Source: Marinobacter sediminum (GTDB taxonomy: Bacteria > Pseudomonadota > Gammaproteobacteria > Pseudomonadales > Oleiphilaceae). From it: 64,000 bases of DNA. The position numbers were made by a program, and so were the translations under genes. Below the pieces are notes generated by a model. That model saw only the letters and a program-made list of their open reading frames with translations, did no database searches and was not told where the DNA came from. This document shows, piece after piece, positions 19,530 to 32,421 of the stretch; positions within the stretch are counted from its first letter, which is position 1; each line of letters opens with the position of its first letter. The stretch covers positions 2,604,001-2,668,000 of the forward strand of contig NZ_JAGTWY010000001.1 of the NCBI RefSeq assembly GCF_023657445.1, read 5' to 3'.

Positions 19530-21473
19530 TCAGTGCTCGCCGGCAGGCCGACCAACACCTGGCTGATGACCATCATCAGAGCTCTTCGGATCCGGAGCCT
19601 GCTCAGGCTCATCCGCCTTGACTCCTCCGGTCGGGCCGTTGTCACCCCAGCCCTTCGGTGGGCGAGGTATACGACCTTCCATGATGTCGTCAATCTGGAA
19701 GCGATCGATGGTTTCGTACTTCATCAACGCATCAGCCATCAGATCCAGCTTGTCGCGGTTATCTACCAGCAGCTGTTTGGCCTTTTCATAACACTCGTCG
19801 ATGATGTTACGCACTTCCTCGTCAATCCGCTGAGCAGTCTCAGGCGAGTATACCGTCTGGGCCTGACCTGCAGAGCGACCAATGAAGGGCTCTTCGCTGT
19901 CGGTGTCGTATTGCAACGGGCCAAGCTTTTCAGACAAACCCCAGCGGGTGACCATGTTCCTGGCCAGACTGGTCGCACGCTCGATGTCGTTGGACGCACC
20001 GGTGGTGACTCCGTCAAAACCAAGCGTCAGCTCTTCGGCAATACGCCCACCAAACAGGCTGCAGATCGAACTGATCAGGAACCGCTTGCTGTGGCTGTAC
20101 TTATCCTCTTCGGGCAGGAACATCGTCACACCCAAAGCGCGGCCACGAGGAATGATGCTCACCTTGTAAACAGGATCATGCTCGGGCGTGAGACGACCAA
20201 CGATCGCGTGACCTGACTCGTGGTAAGCGGTATTACGCTTTTCTTTCTCACTCATCACCATGGACTTGCGCTCAGCGCCCATCATGATCTTGTCCTTGGC
20301 GAGCTCGAACTCTTCCATGGACACCAGGCGCTGGTTACGACGCGCCGCAAACAGGGCAGCCTCGTTTACCAGGTTGGCCAGGTCTGCACCGGAGAAGCCG
20401 GGCGTACCACGGGCGATCAGTCCAGGCTCTACGCCATCTGCCAGAGGCACTTTCTTCATGTGGACTTTCAGAATCTGCTCGCGGCCAATAATGTCCGGGA
20501 GACCCACCACGACCTGACGGTCGAAACGGCCGGGACGGAGCAGCGCGGGGTCCAGAACATCCGGACGGTTGGTGGCTGCGATAACGATAACGCCTTCGTT
20601 ACCCTCAAAACCATCCATCTCGACCAGCAACTGGTTCAGGGTCTGCTCACGCTCATCGTGACCACCACCCATGCCGGCGCCACGATGGCGACCCACGGCA
20701 TCGATCTCGTCGATAAAGATGATGCACGGGCTCTGTTTCTTGGCCTGCTCGAACATGTCACGGACACGGGAGGCGCCAACGCCCACAAACATCTCCACGA
20801 AATCCGAGCCGGAAATGGAGAAGAAAGGCACCTTGGCCTCGCCGGCAATTGCCTTGGCGAGCAGGGTCTTACCGGTGCCCGGCTGACCTACCATCAACAC
20901 GCCTTTCGGGATGCTGCCACCGAGTCGCTGGAACTTGCTGGGATCCCGAAGGAAGTCCACCAGTTCCTTTACATCTTCCTTGGCTTCATCAACACCAGCT
21001 ACGTCGCCGAAGGTGGTCTTGATCTGATCTTCACTCATCAGACGCGCCTTGCTCTTGCCAAACGACATGGGGCCTTTGCCGCCACCGCCGCCCTGCATCT
21101 GGCGCATGAAGAAAACAAATAACGCGATTATGATCAGTATCGGGAATGCCGCCACCAGCAACTGCGTCCACAGGCTCTGGCGCTCCGGCTCCTTACCGAT
21201 GACTTCGACGTTGTTCGCCAGCAGGTCGTCCATCAGCTTGTTATCAGCTACTTGCGGACGGATTGTCTGGAACTGGGACCCATCACCGCGGGTACCCTGA
21301 ATTTCCAGGCCATCAATGGTGACCTTATTGATCTGGCCCTGCTGGACCATTTCAACAAACTGGGAATAATTGACTTGTTGACCGCTAGTGGTGGGAGAGA
21401 AGTTCTGAAACACCATTAGCAGTACAGCGGCTATAATTAGCCAGAGAACCAGATTTTTTGCCATATCGTTCAA
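19530..21473 (-). CDS. ftsH: ATP-dependent zinc metalloprotease FtsH
   Basis: Inner-membrane AAA+ protease that degrades misassembled membrane proteins and regulators such as LpxC and sigma-32. 647 residues. Two transmembrane helices (~5-24 and ~103-123) flank a periplasmic domain. Walker A is GQPGTGKT, Walker B IIFIDEID, the [21 protein letters not shown] and the zinc motif HESGH. The start is TTG at 21473: an AGGTG lies 7 bases before it, while the ATG at 21464 has no SD at proper distance, and Pseudomonas FtsH also begins MNDMAKN. rlmE, usually directly upstream, is missing. Confidence 0.97.
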   Translation of the reverse strand: MNDMAKNLVLWLIIAAVLLMVFQNFSPTTSGQQVNYSQFVEMVQQGQINKVTIDGLEIQGTRGDGSQFQTIRPQVADNKLMDDLLANNVEVIGKEPERQSLWTQLLVAAFPILIIIALFVFFMRQMQGGGGGKGPMSFGKSKARLMSEDQIKTTFGDVAGVDEAKEDVKELVDFLRDPSKFQRLGGSIPKGVLMVGQPGTGKTLLAKAIAGEAKVPFFSISGSDFVEMFVGVGASRVRDMFEQAKKQSPCIIFIDEIDAVGRHRGAGMGGGHDEREQTLNQLLVEMDGFEGNEGVIVIAATNRPDVLDPALLRPGRFDRQVVVGLPDIIGREQILKVHMKKVPLADGVEPGLIARGTPGFSGADLANLVNEAALFAARRNQRLVSMEEFELAKDKIMMGAERKSMVMSEKEKRNTAYHESGHAIVGRLTPEHDPVYKVSIIPRGRALGVTMFLPEEDKYSHSKRFLISSICSLFGGRIAEELTLGFDGVTTGASNDIERATSLARNMVTRWGLSEKLGPLQYDTDSEEPFIGRSAGQAQTVYSPETAQRIDEEVRNIIDECYEKAKQLLVDNRDKLDLMADALMKYETIDRFQIDDIMEGRIPRPPKGWGDNGPTGGVKADEPEQAPDPKSSDDGHQPGVGRPAGEH

Positions 21474-21871
21474 GGATCATCACCTGTGAATTGGAGAGCC
21501 GTCCGCGTGGGACCTACCCTTTCCTGACACCTTACACCAATTGTACGCCCGTCCACCAGAAACGGCCCATCCGTATCGGCCTCAGGCAGGCAGCCCTCGA
21601 GAGTCCACCCTCGGGCCCCTTACAATCAAGAGAAACTTGGGCCATAACACCCATATTGGGCACCAAACCTGAAATTACAACGCCTGACTAGTATTTCGAC
21701 CCGATCACCACCCAAATGTTCCCCGAGCACAACGGCGCAAGAGCCTGACCGTAAGTGTTAACGGCAATTTTTAACAGAGGGTGATCTGTTACAATTCCTC
21801 AATTATACGATTATGCCAGCGATAGAGATCGCTGACCTTTTGTTAATTGCACCGATAAAAGAGATTACATC
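21474..21871. other. ftsH-yhbY divergent spacer without rlmE
   Basis: 398 bases between the divergent ftsH and yhbY. Many gammaproteobacteria carry rlmE (about 620 bases) here, ahead of ftsH. I see no open frame with the FtsJ methyltransferase pattern; the one short plus-strand frame (21458-21691) has no SD or recognisable motif. Near yhbY the DNA is AT-rich, with TTAACA, TACAAT and TATACG motifs at 21771-21809, but no pair with ideal spacing. Promoters for both genes must lie here. Confidence 0.6.
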
Positions 21872-22183
21872 ATGAGTCTTTCACCGGAACAGCGCCGGGA
21901 ATACCGGGCCATTGCCCACAACTTGAAGCCGGTCATCATAGTTGGTGACAAAGGCCTGTCGGAAGGACTTCAGGAAGAGCTGGAGCGCGCGCTCAACGAT
22001 CATGAGCTGATTAAAATCAAGGTGGCCAGCCAGGATCGTGAAGTCCGCCAGGAAGCCATTACTGCCTTGTGCGAAGCCGCAGGCGCGGAACTGGTACAAA
22101 GCATTGGCAAGATGGCGGTTATACTCCGCCGTGCCAAGAAGCCCAACCCGAAGCTGTCCAACCTGCAGCGCCACAAGCAGTAA
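21872..22183 (+). CDS. yhbY: YhbY family CRM-domain RNA-binding protein
   Basis: Small ribosome-associated protein that binds pre-50S particles. 103 residues forming a single CRM domain: LSPEQRREYRAIAHNLKPVIIVGDKGLSEGLQEELERALNDHELIKIKV contains the GxxG-type loop (GDKGLS), and GKMAVILRRAKKPNPKL is the conserved end. It is divergent from ftsH and ends against a shared terminator facing greA, as in most relatives. Confidence 0.95.
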   Translation: MSLSPEQRREYRAIAHNLKPVIIVGDKGLSEGLQEELERALNDHELIKIKVASQDREVRQEAITALCEAAGAELVQSIGKMAVILRRAKKPNPKLSNLQRHKQ

Positions 22184-22212
22184 ACGACAACCGCTGCTGT
22201 AAAAGCAGAAAC

Positions 22213-22249
22213 AAAAAAGCCGGCTGAGAAGATTCCAGCCGGCTTTTTT
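22213..22249. terminator. Bidirectional terminator between yhbY and greA
   Basis: Perfect 14-bp inverted repeat, AAAAAAGCCGGCTG (22213-22226) with CAGCCGGCTTTTTT (22236-22249), loop of 9. A- and T-runs on both sides serve yhbY (plus) and greA (minus). Confidence 0.93.
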
Positions 22250-22269
22250 TTGTACGAGCTACATCAGTA

Positions 22270-22749
22270 TCAGACGTACTCTACCTCTTCGATTTCGTAC
22301 TCCACGGTACCTGACGGCACACGAATAGCCACCACATCGCCTTCACTCTTGCCGACGAGCGCCCGGGCAATGGGAGAGGAGATGGAAATCTTGCCAGCCT
22401 TGATGTCGGCCTCGTCCTCGCCAACGATCTGGTAGACAACCTGTTCATCGGTATCCATGTTGAGCAGATGCACCGTGGTACCGAAAATGACCTTCCCGGT
22501 ATTTTCAATGGTGGTGACATCAATCACCTGGGCCGCGGACAGCTTGCCTTCAATCTCCTGAATACGCCCTTCGATAAAGCTCTGCTGCTCACGCGCGGCA
22601 TGGTATTCAGCGTTTTCTTTCAGATCACCGTGTTCACGGGCATCGGAAATTGCCGCGATAACCCGCGGACGGTCTTTGGACTTCAGCGTGTGAAGTTCCT
22701 CACGAAGGCGGGTCTCACCCGCCTGAGTCATCGGTACTCTATCAGCCAT
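22270..22749 (-). CDS. greA: Transcription elongation factor GreA
   Basis: Rescues backtracked RNA polymerase by stimulating transcript cleavage. I chose the ATG at 22749 ([19 protein letters not shown]), giving 159 residues against the usual 158; the longer frame reads into carB. N-terminal coiled coil (~1-75) carries the acidic tip [21 protein letters not shown] with the catalytic Asp/Glu. The C-terminal FKBP-like domain includes [26 protein letters not shown]. It begins four bases after the carB stop, the common carAB-greA order. Confidence 0.97.
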   Translation of the reverse strand: MADRVPMTQAGETRLREELHTLKSKDRPRVIAAISDAREHGDLKENAEYHAAREQQSFIEGRIQEIEGKLSAAQVIDVTTIENTGKVIFGTTVHLLNMDTDEQVVYQIVGEDEADIKAGKISISSPIARALVGKSEGDVVAIRVPSGTVEYEIEEVEYV

Positions 22750-22753
22750 AGTC

Positions 22754-25972
<3,219 letters not shown>

Positions 25973-26053
25973 GTCTTGGTAAACCTGTCAGCAACTTTTA
26001 AATTCTTGCAGCGCACAAAGGCAGCGCCCGTGAGTATCCCGTAACAACCCGCC

Positions 26054-27184
26054 TCAGGCGGATCGCATTTTCATCAGACGGATAAACTCGTCAAACAGGG
26101 GCGCCACATCGTGAGGGCCGGGGCTGGCTTCCGGGTGTCCCTGGAAGCTATAGGCCGGCTTGTCGGTCCGGCGGATGCCCTGCAGCGTGCCGTCAAACAG
26201 GGACTTGTGAGTCGCCTCCAGATTGGCCGGCAGTGTTGCCTCGTCAACGGCAAAACCGTGGTTCTGGCTGGTGATCATCACCGTGCCTTTGTCGAGATCC
26301 TGAACCGGGTGGTTTGCGCCGTGGTGGCCGTGGCCCATTTTCATGGACTTGGCCCCACTGGCGAGCGCCAGTAACTGGTGCCCCAGGCAAATGCCGAACA
26401 CGGGGATCTCGGTTTCCAGCACCTCCTGAATCGCCTTGATGGCATAGTCGCAAGGCTCAGGGTCACCAGGACCGTTGGAAAGGAAGATGCCGTCAGGGTT
26501 CATTGCGAGTACTTCGGAAGCCGGCGTCTGGGCAGGCACCACGGTAATTTCGCAGCCGCGGGACACCAACATGCGCAGGATGTTGAGCTTGACGCCGTAA
26601 TCCCAGGCCACAACCTTGAACTGCGGCTCTCCAGCCTCGCCGTACCCGTCATTCAGAGTCCACTCACTCTGGCTCCAGCTCCATTTTTTCTCGGAGGTGA
26701 CTTCTTTCGCGAGGTCCATGCCTTTCAGGCCCGGGAAGGCCTTGGCAAGCTCAAGGGCACGCTCAGCGGTAGCATTTTCACCAGCGACCACGGCGCCGTT
26801 CTGGGAACCCTTGTCCCGGAGGATGCGGGTCAGGCGACGGGTGTCGATGTCGGCAATTCCAACAATATTGTTGCTTCGCAGGTAGTCGTCCAATGTCCCC
26901 TTGCTACGCCAGTTGCTGGCCGTCAGGGGCAGATCACGGATGATCAGGCCGGCAGCGTGGATGCGATCTGACTCTACGTCTTCTTCATTAACACCGGTGT
27001 TGCCGATGTGAGGATAGGTCAGAGTTACGATCTGGCGGGAGTAGGACGGATCCGTCAGGATTTCCTGGTAACCGGTCATGGCGGTGTTGAACACCACTTC
27101 ACCGCTGGTTTCTCCGTCAGCGCCAATGGCGGTGCCGTAGAAAAGACTTCCGTCTGCGAGTGCAAGGATTGCGGGTGTGCTCAA
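26054..27184 (-). CDS. carA: Carbamoyl-phosphate synthase small subunit
   Basis: Glutamine amidotransferase subunit supplying ammonia to CarB. Class I glutaminase domain in the C-terminal half with nucleophile [15 protein letters not shown] and [10 protein letters not shown] (catalytic His/Glu). I place the start at TTG 27184 ([13 protein letters not shown], 376 residues). An SD GAGG lies 9 bases before it and this matches homologues. The upstream ATG at 27199 adds five residues but has no SD. A leader with attenuator-like hairpins and a good promoter precede the gene. Confidence 0.95.
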   Translation of the reverse strand: MSTPAILALADGSLFYGTAIGADGETSGEVVFNTAMTGYQEILTDPSYSRQIVTLTYPHIGNTGVNEEDVESDRIHAAGLIIRDLPLTASNWRSKGTLDDYLRSNNIVGIADIDTRRLTRILRDKGSQNGAVVAGENATAERALELAKAFPGLKGMDLAKEVTSEKKWSWSQSEWTLNDGYGEAGEPQFKVVAWDYGVKLNILRMLVSRGCEITVVPAQTPASEVLAMNPDGIFLSNGPGDPEPCDYAIKAIQEVLETEIPVFGICLGHQLLALASGAKSMKMGHGHHGANHPVQDLDKGTVMITSQNHGFAVDEATLPANLEATHKSLFDGTLQGIRRTDKPAYSFQGHPEASPGPHDVAPLFDEFIRLMKMRSA

Positions 27185-27248
27185 GGCTTGTATCCTCATC
27201 GAGTGGCGTATCGGTTCGTCACGAACAGGAACGCAAGCGCAAATTCAG

Positions 27249-27319
27249 CTCGCAAAAAAGCGAGAGGGAGTCAAAACTCCGTCCCGCTTTTTTGTAGGCC
27301 GGGAACGGTTTTTGTTCCC
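27249..27319 (-). promoter_or_regulatory. Attenuator-like hairpins in the carA leader
   Basis: On the minus strand a stem of 11 positions with two mismatches (27277-27287 with 27260-27270) is followed by six Ts, the form of an intrinsic terminator. Its 3' arm overlaps CTCGC (27264-27260), which can instead pair with GCGAG just beyond the T-run (27253-27249), so the two folds exclude each other. A further 6-bp hairpin GGGAAC/GTTCCC lies at 27301-27319. These lie between the carA promoter and its start, so attenuation by pyrimidines or arginine is a reasonable inference. They could also simply terminate dapB transcripts. Confidence 0.6.
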
Positions 27320-27363
27320 AGGGCGTTTTTTCAAAACTACGCTTGGTGCAGTTAAACCGCCTT

Positions 27364-27392
27364 ATTGTAAAAAATATGGCGCTTTATGTCCA
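27364..27392 (-). promoter_or_regulatory. Sigma-70 promoter of carAB
   Basis: On the minus strand, TGGACA (27387-27392) and TACAAT (27364-27369) are separated by 17 bases, each one base off consensus. It lies 88 bases beyond the dapB stop and about 180 bases before carA. The remaining bases of this spacer (27393-27479) show no clear terminator for dapB. Confidence 0.7.
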
Positions 27393-27479
27393 TGTGAAAT
27401 CACCCTATCCGCGTTACCGGCCGGCAGGCAAACGCTTCCTATGGGAACGTAAACTGAGCGTTCGCTTCTGAGCTGCGGG

Positions 27480-28304
<825 letters not shown>

Positions 28305-29438
28305 TCAGAATTTCATTTCGTCGAAGAAGCTTTTCACACCCTCAAACCAGGAGGTTTTCTTCGGGGCATGATGAGTGCCGTTACCCGCGTCGAGTGTTTC
28401 CTGAAATTCTTCCAGCAATTCCTTCTGGCGCTTGGTCAGATTGACCGGCGTTTCAACCATCACGCGGCAGAGCAGATCACCGGCCGGACCACCGCGTACC
28501 GGGCTGACGCCCTTGTTACGGAGACGGAACAGTTTACCGGTCTGGGTTTCCTCGGGAATCTTCAGTTTTACACGACCATCCAGTGTTGGCACTTCCAGCT
28601 CACCGCCGAGAGTCGCATCCACGATGCTGATCGGCACTTCGCAGTAAAGGTTGCGACCGTCGCGGGTGAAAATGGAGTGCTCACGCACTGCGATCTGAAC
28701 ATACAGGTCGCCGGGGGGGCCACCATCAATGCCTATCTCACCTTCGCCAGAGAGGCGAATTCGGTCACCGGTATCCACGCCGGGCGGAACCTTGACGGAC
28801 AGCGTTTTCTCTTCCTGAATACGACCCTGACCGTGACAGGCCTTACATGGATCCTTGATGATCTGGCCGGCACCACGGCATGTCGGGCACGCCTGCTGAA
28901 CGGTAAAGAAGCCCTGCTGCATACGCACCTGCCCCATACCTTTACAGGTACCACAGGCTTCCGGGCGTGAGCCTTTTTCAGCGCCACTGCCATCACAGAC
29001 TTCACACTCTCTGTGGCCAGGAATCTGGATCTGGACGGTCTTGCCTTTTACCGCCTCTTCAAGGTCCAGCTCAAGCGTATAGCGCAGGTCGGCACCGCGG
29101 GTGTTACGGCCTCGACCGCCGCCTCCGCCAAAGATGTCACCGAAGACATCACCGAAAATATCGGAGAAGCTGGCACCGCCACCGCCTCCGCCGAACCCGC
29201 CACCGGCCTGACCGTCTACGCCGGCATGGCCGAACTGGTCATAGGCGGCTCGCTTGGACTGGTCTGCCAGTATTTCGTAGGCTTCGCTGGCATCTTTAAA
29301 CTTGTTCTCGGCGTCGGTGTCGTCCGGGTTACGGTCGGGGTGATACTTCATCGCGAGCTTTCGATACGCTCGCTTGATTTCCTTCTCGTCCGCATCCCGG
29401 GAAATCCCGAGAATCTCGTAATAATCGCGCTTGGCCAT
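28305..29438 (-). CDS. dnaJ: Molecular chaperone DnaJ (Hsp40)
   Basis: Co-chaperone that delivers substrates to DnaK and stimulates its ATPase. 377 residues. J-domain with the HPD motif ([10 protein letters not shown], ~33), Gly/Phe-rich linker (~75-115), and four zinc-binding repeats [32 protein letters not shown] (~148-205). C-terminal substrate-binding domains and the tail [18 protein letters not shown] follow. It lies 77 bases downstream of dnaK, separated by a strong hairpin. Confidence 0.98.
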   Translation of the reverse strand: MAKRDYYEILGISRDADEKEIKRAYRKLAMKYHPDRNPDDTDAENKFKDASEAYEILADQSKRAAYDQFGHAGVDGQAGGGFGGGGGGASFSDIFGDVFGDIFGGGGGRGRNTRGADLRYTLELDLEEAVKGKTVQIQIPGHRECEVCDGSGAEKGSRPEACGTCKGMGQVRMQQGFFTVQQACPTCRGAGQIIKDPCKACHGQGRIQEEKTLSVKVPPGVDTGDRIRLSGEGEIGIDGGPPGDLYVQIAVREHSIFTRDGRNLYCEVPISIVDATLGGELEVPTLDGRVKLKIPEETQTGKLFRLRNKGVSPVRGGPAGDLLCRVMVETPVNLTKRQKELLEEFQETLDAGNGTHHAPKKTSWFEGVKSFFDEMKF

Positions 29439-29463
29439 GCTTTAAAACCCTGTTTTTAAACGC

Positions 29464-29493
29464 GGAAAACGCGGGGAACTCCCCGCGTTTTCC
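29464..29493. promoter_or_regulatory. Perfect 13-bp hairpin between dnaK and dnaJ
   Basis: GGAAAACGCGGGG (29464-29476) and its exact complement (29481-29493) around a 4-base loop. No uninterrupted T-run follows on the minus strand. It probably limits read-through into dnaJ or protects the dnaK 3' end, setting unequal DnaK:DnaJ amounts; that function is inference. Confidence 0.6.
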
Positions 29494-29515
29494 AACTGCC
29501 TGATGTACGTCAGAA

Positions 29516-31441
29516 TTACCGCTTGTCGTCGTCTTTGACTTCTTCAAACTCGGCATCAACGGCGTCGTCGGCCTGCTTGGCCTGAGCTTCTTCCTGCTCA
29601 CCTGCCTGCTGCGCCTGATCACCCTGATCTGCGTACATTTTCTGCGCCAGCTCGGAAGACACTTCCGTCAACTTCTGGGTCTTCGCCTCGATGTCGTCCT
29701 TGTCCGAACCTTCCAGAGCAGTTTCCAGCTCCTTGATAGAGGCTTCGATAGACTCTTTCTCGCTCTCGCTGACCTTGTCACCGGCTTCGGTCAGGGTCTT
29801 GCGTACAGCGTGAACCATGGCATCACCCTGGTTGCGCACCTGAACCAGCTCTTCGAACTTGCGATCTTCCTCGGCATTGGCCTCGGCGTCCTGCACCATC
29901 TTCTCGATCTCGTCATCGTTCAGGCCAGAAGACGCCTTGATCACGATGGACTGCTCTTTGCCAGTGGCCTTGTCCTTCGCGGACACGTTCAGGATACCGT
30001 TGGCATCGATGTCGAAGGTGACTTCGATCTGCGGAACACCGCGCTGTGCCGGCGGGATATCGGCCAGATCGAAACGACCCAGAGACTTGTTCTGCTGCGC
30101 CTGCTTACGCTCACCCTGAACCACGTGAATGGTGACCGCGGTCTGATTGTCATCAGCGGTGGAGAACGTCTGCGACTTCTTGGTCGGGATCGTGGTGTTC
30201 TTGTCGATCAGCGGAGTCGCTACGCCACCCATGGTTTCGATACCCAGGGTCAGCGGCGTTACGTCCAGCAGCAGCACGTCTTTCACGTCGCCGGAAAGTA
30301 CGGCGGCCTGGATGGCAGCACCCATTGCCACGGCTTCATCCGGGTTCACGTCTTTACGCGCTTCTTTGCCGAAGAAATCCTTAACCTTTTCCTGCACCAG
30401 CGGCATACGGGTCTGACCACCGACCAGGATGACCTCGTCGATTTCACTTCCGCTCATGCCTGCATCTTTCAGAGCCACTTTACACGGCTCGAGGCTGCGC
30501 TGAACCAGATCTTCTACCAGCGACTCAAGCTTGGCGCGGGTCAGCTTCACGTTCATGTGCTTCGGACCACTGGCATCGGCAGTGATGTAAGGCAGGTTCA
30601 CATCAGTCTGCTGACTGCTGGAAAGCTCGATTTTCGCCTTTTCACCCGCTTCCTTCAGACGCTGCATGGCCAGGGAGTCACCGCGCAGATCAATACCGCT
30701 GTCCTTCTTGAACTGATCCGCCAGGAATTCGATGATTTTCAGGTCGAAGTCTTCACCACCCAGGAAGGTGTCACCGTTAGTGGCCAGTACTTCGAACTGG
30801 TGCTCGCCATCGACATCGGCAATCTCAATGATGGACAGGTCAAAGGTACCGCCACCAAGGTCATAGACTGCTACAGTGCGGTCACCGCTCTTCTTGTCCA
30901 GGCCATAGGCCAGGGCAGCCGCGGTCGGCTCGTTGATGATGCGCTTCACTTCCAGACCGGCAATCTTGCCTGCGTCTTTGGTCGCCTGGCGCTGGCTGTC
31001 GTTAAAGTAGGCCGGAACAGTGATAACCGCTTCAGTTACTTTCTCGCCCAGGTAATCTTCCGCAGTCTTCTTCATCTTCTTCAGAACTTCTGCAGATACC
31101 TGAGGCGGAGCCATCTTCTCGCCCTTAACCTCTACCCACGCATCGCCGTTGTCAGCCTTGGCGATTTTGTACGGCACCATCTTGATGTCTTTCTGAACCA
31201 CATCGTCTTCAAAACGACGGCCGATCAGACGCTTGATGGCATACAGGGTGTTGTGCGGGTTGGTAACGGCCTGACGCTTCGCAGACTGGCCAACCAGCGT
31301 TTCACCATCATCGGTATACGCAATGATGGAAGGGGTGGTGCGATCACCCTCGGCGTTTTCAATAACTTTTACCTTGTCACCATCCATGATGGCCACGCAG
31401 GAGTTTGTGGTTCCCAGATCGATACCAATAATCTTGCTCAT
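29516..31441 (-). CDS. dnaK: Molecular chaperone DnaK (Hsp70)
   Basis: ATP-driven folding chaperone. 641 residues. Nucleotide-binding domain (~1-385) has [30 protein letters not shown] and [11 protein letters not shown]; the linker is [19 protein letters not shown]. The substrate-binding domain and helical lid follow, ending with the EEVKDD-type C-terminal motif. It lies 90 bases downstream of grpE and is expressed from the sigma-32 promoter ahead of grpE. The long plus-strand frame opposite is a shadow. Confidence 0.98.
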   Translation of the reverse strand: MSKIIGIDLGTTNSCVAIMDGDKVKVIENAEGDRTTPSIIAYTDDGETLVGQSAKRQAVTNPHNTLYAIKRLIGRRFEDDVVQKDIKMVPYKIAKADNGDAWVEVKGEKMAPPQVSAEVLKKMKKTAEDYLGEKVTEAVITVPAYFNDSQRQATKDAGKIAGLEVKRIINEPTAAALAYGLDKKSGDRTVAVYDLGGGTFDLSIIEIADVDGEHQFEVLATNGDTFLGGEDFDLKIIEFLADQFKKDSGIDLRGDSLAMQRLKEAGEKAKIELSSSQQTDVNLPYITADASGPKHMNVKLTRAKLESLVEDLVQRSLEPCKVALKDAGMSGSEIDEVILVGGQTRMPLVQEKVKDFFGKEARKDVNPDEAVAMGAAIQAAVLSGDVKDVLLLDVTPLTLGIETMGGVATPLIDKNTTIPTKKSQTFSTADDNQTAVTIHVVQGERKQAQQNKSLGRFDLADIPPAQRGVPQIEVTFDIDANGILNVSAKDKATGKEQSIVIKASSGLNDDEIEKMVQDAEANAEEDRKFEELVQVRNQGDAMVHAVRKTLTEAGDKVSESEKESIEASIKELETALEGSDKDDIEAKTQKLTEVSSELAQKMYADQGDQAQQAGEQEEAQAKQADDAVDAEFEEVKDDDKR

Positions 31442-31531
31442 TGAGTCACTCCAATTCTTCTGAATACTTTCCCGGAAAAATTAATCCGGCTTTCGCCATT
31501 TACTGGCTATATTGGCGCTTTAATCGGCTTT

Positions 31532-32137
31532 TCAAGCCTGCTCATCAATTTTTGGTCCGTCTGCCGCCTTGGCTACAACAACCATGGCCGGGCGCACCAC
31601 GCGACCATTGAGCAAATACCCTTTCTGCACTACAGCAACGACACTGTTCGGCTCTGCATCAGGAGCCGGCACCATGGACATGGCCTCGTGTTGCTGCGGA
31701 TCGAACGGCTCACCCGCAGGATTCAGCTGTTCAACATTGAATTTTTTCAGGCTCGCCATGAACAGGTCGAGCGTCATCTCAACACCTTCGCGAATGGAGG
31801 CAACCAATTCACCGGTGTTCTCGTTGGCTTCGGTGCTTTCTACCGCTTTTTCAAGGCTATCCGCTACCGGGAGCAATTCTTTAACGAATTTTTCCAGGGC
31901 AAACTTGTGGGCCTTCTCCACATCTATCTCAGCTCGACGGCGCACATTCTGCATCTCCGCCTGGGAGCGCAACATTTGCTCCTGAGCTTCCTGGACCTGG
32001 GCCTGCAGGGCCTCCATCTCGGACCCTTCGCCCTCGGTGCCGGGATCTCCACCTGCCTGAGCCTCCTCGGCCGCAGCTTCGGTGGCGTCCTTCAGCTCAT
32101 CCTCTACCTGTTCGTTGCGCTTTTCGTCAGTGCTCAT
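31532..32137 (-). CDS. grpE: Nucleotide exchange factor GrpE
   Basis: Releases ADP from DnaK. I chose the ATG at 32137 ([15 protein letters not shown]), preceded by CAGGAG with 6-base spacing; 201 residues. N-terminal acidic stretch, long helix ([40 protein letters not shown]), four-helix bundle and the C-terminal beta domain ([40 protein letters not shown]) are clear. First gene of grpE-dnaK-dnaJ. Confidence 0.97.
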   Translation of the reverse strand: MSTDEKRNEQVEDELKDATEAAAEEAQAGGDPGTEGEGSEMEALQAQVQEAQEQMLRSQAEMQNVRRRAEIDVEKAHKFALEKFVKELLPVADSLEKAVESTEANENTGELVASIREGVEMTLDLFMASLKKFNVEQLNPAGEPFDPQQHEAMSMVPAPDAEPNSVVAVVQKGYLLNGRVVRPAMVVVAKAADGPKIDEQA

Positions 32138-32233
32138 GACTACTCCTGCTGGATTTCCGGCGGCCAGCTTCACACCGGCCGATTAAACATGGCTTCCGGC
32201 CGCAGCGAGCCGGAAAACTGTATTTGCGAACGA

Positions 32234-32260
32234 ATATGGGGCCCCGATGCCAGGTTTCAA
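32234..32260 (-). promoter_or_regulatory. Sigma-32 heat-shock promoter of grpE-dnaK-dnaJ
   Basis: On the minus strand, TTGAAA (32255-32260), a 13-base spacer and CCCCATAT (32234-32241) match the sigma-32 consensus closely. It lies about 100 bases upstream of the grpE start and back-to-back with the recN SOS promoter. Confidence 0.88.
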
Positions 32261-32302
32261 CCACCACACACCTCAATTCTGAAGAAATTCCCATCCTCAC
32301 AT

Positions 32303-32355
32303 TTGCAAACAGCAAAAACCCTGTATATATTCACAGTCACTGTATGAAATCACAG
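32303..32355 (+). promoter_or_regulatory. recN SOS promoter with two LexA boxes
   Basis: -35 TTGCAA (32303-32308) and -10 TATATT (32326-32331), spacer 17. LexA box 1 is CTGTATATATTCACAG (32321-32336), covering the -10. LexA box 2 is CTGTATGAAATCACAG (32340-32355), just downstream. Both fit CTG-N10-CAG. Tandem LexA sites at recN are known in E. coli. Confidence 0.92.
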
Positions 32356-32421
32356 TGTTTTGCCAGATCCCTTTCATTGACTGGCCAATACACTGGCTCG
32401 AAAGACGCGGAGGTCATCTGC

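Noticed and set aside
29810..31444. 544-residue open frame opposite dnaK
   Set aside because: Shadow of dnaK in the antisense frame; no recognisable motif or ribosome binding site.
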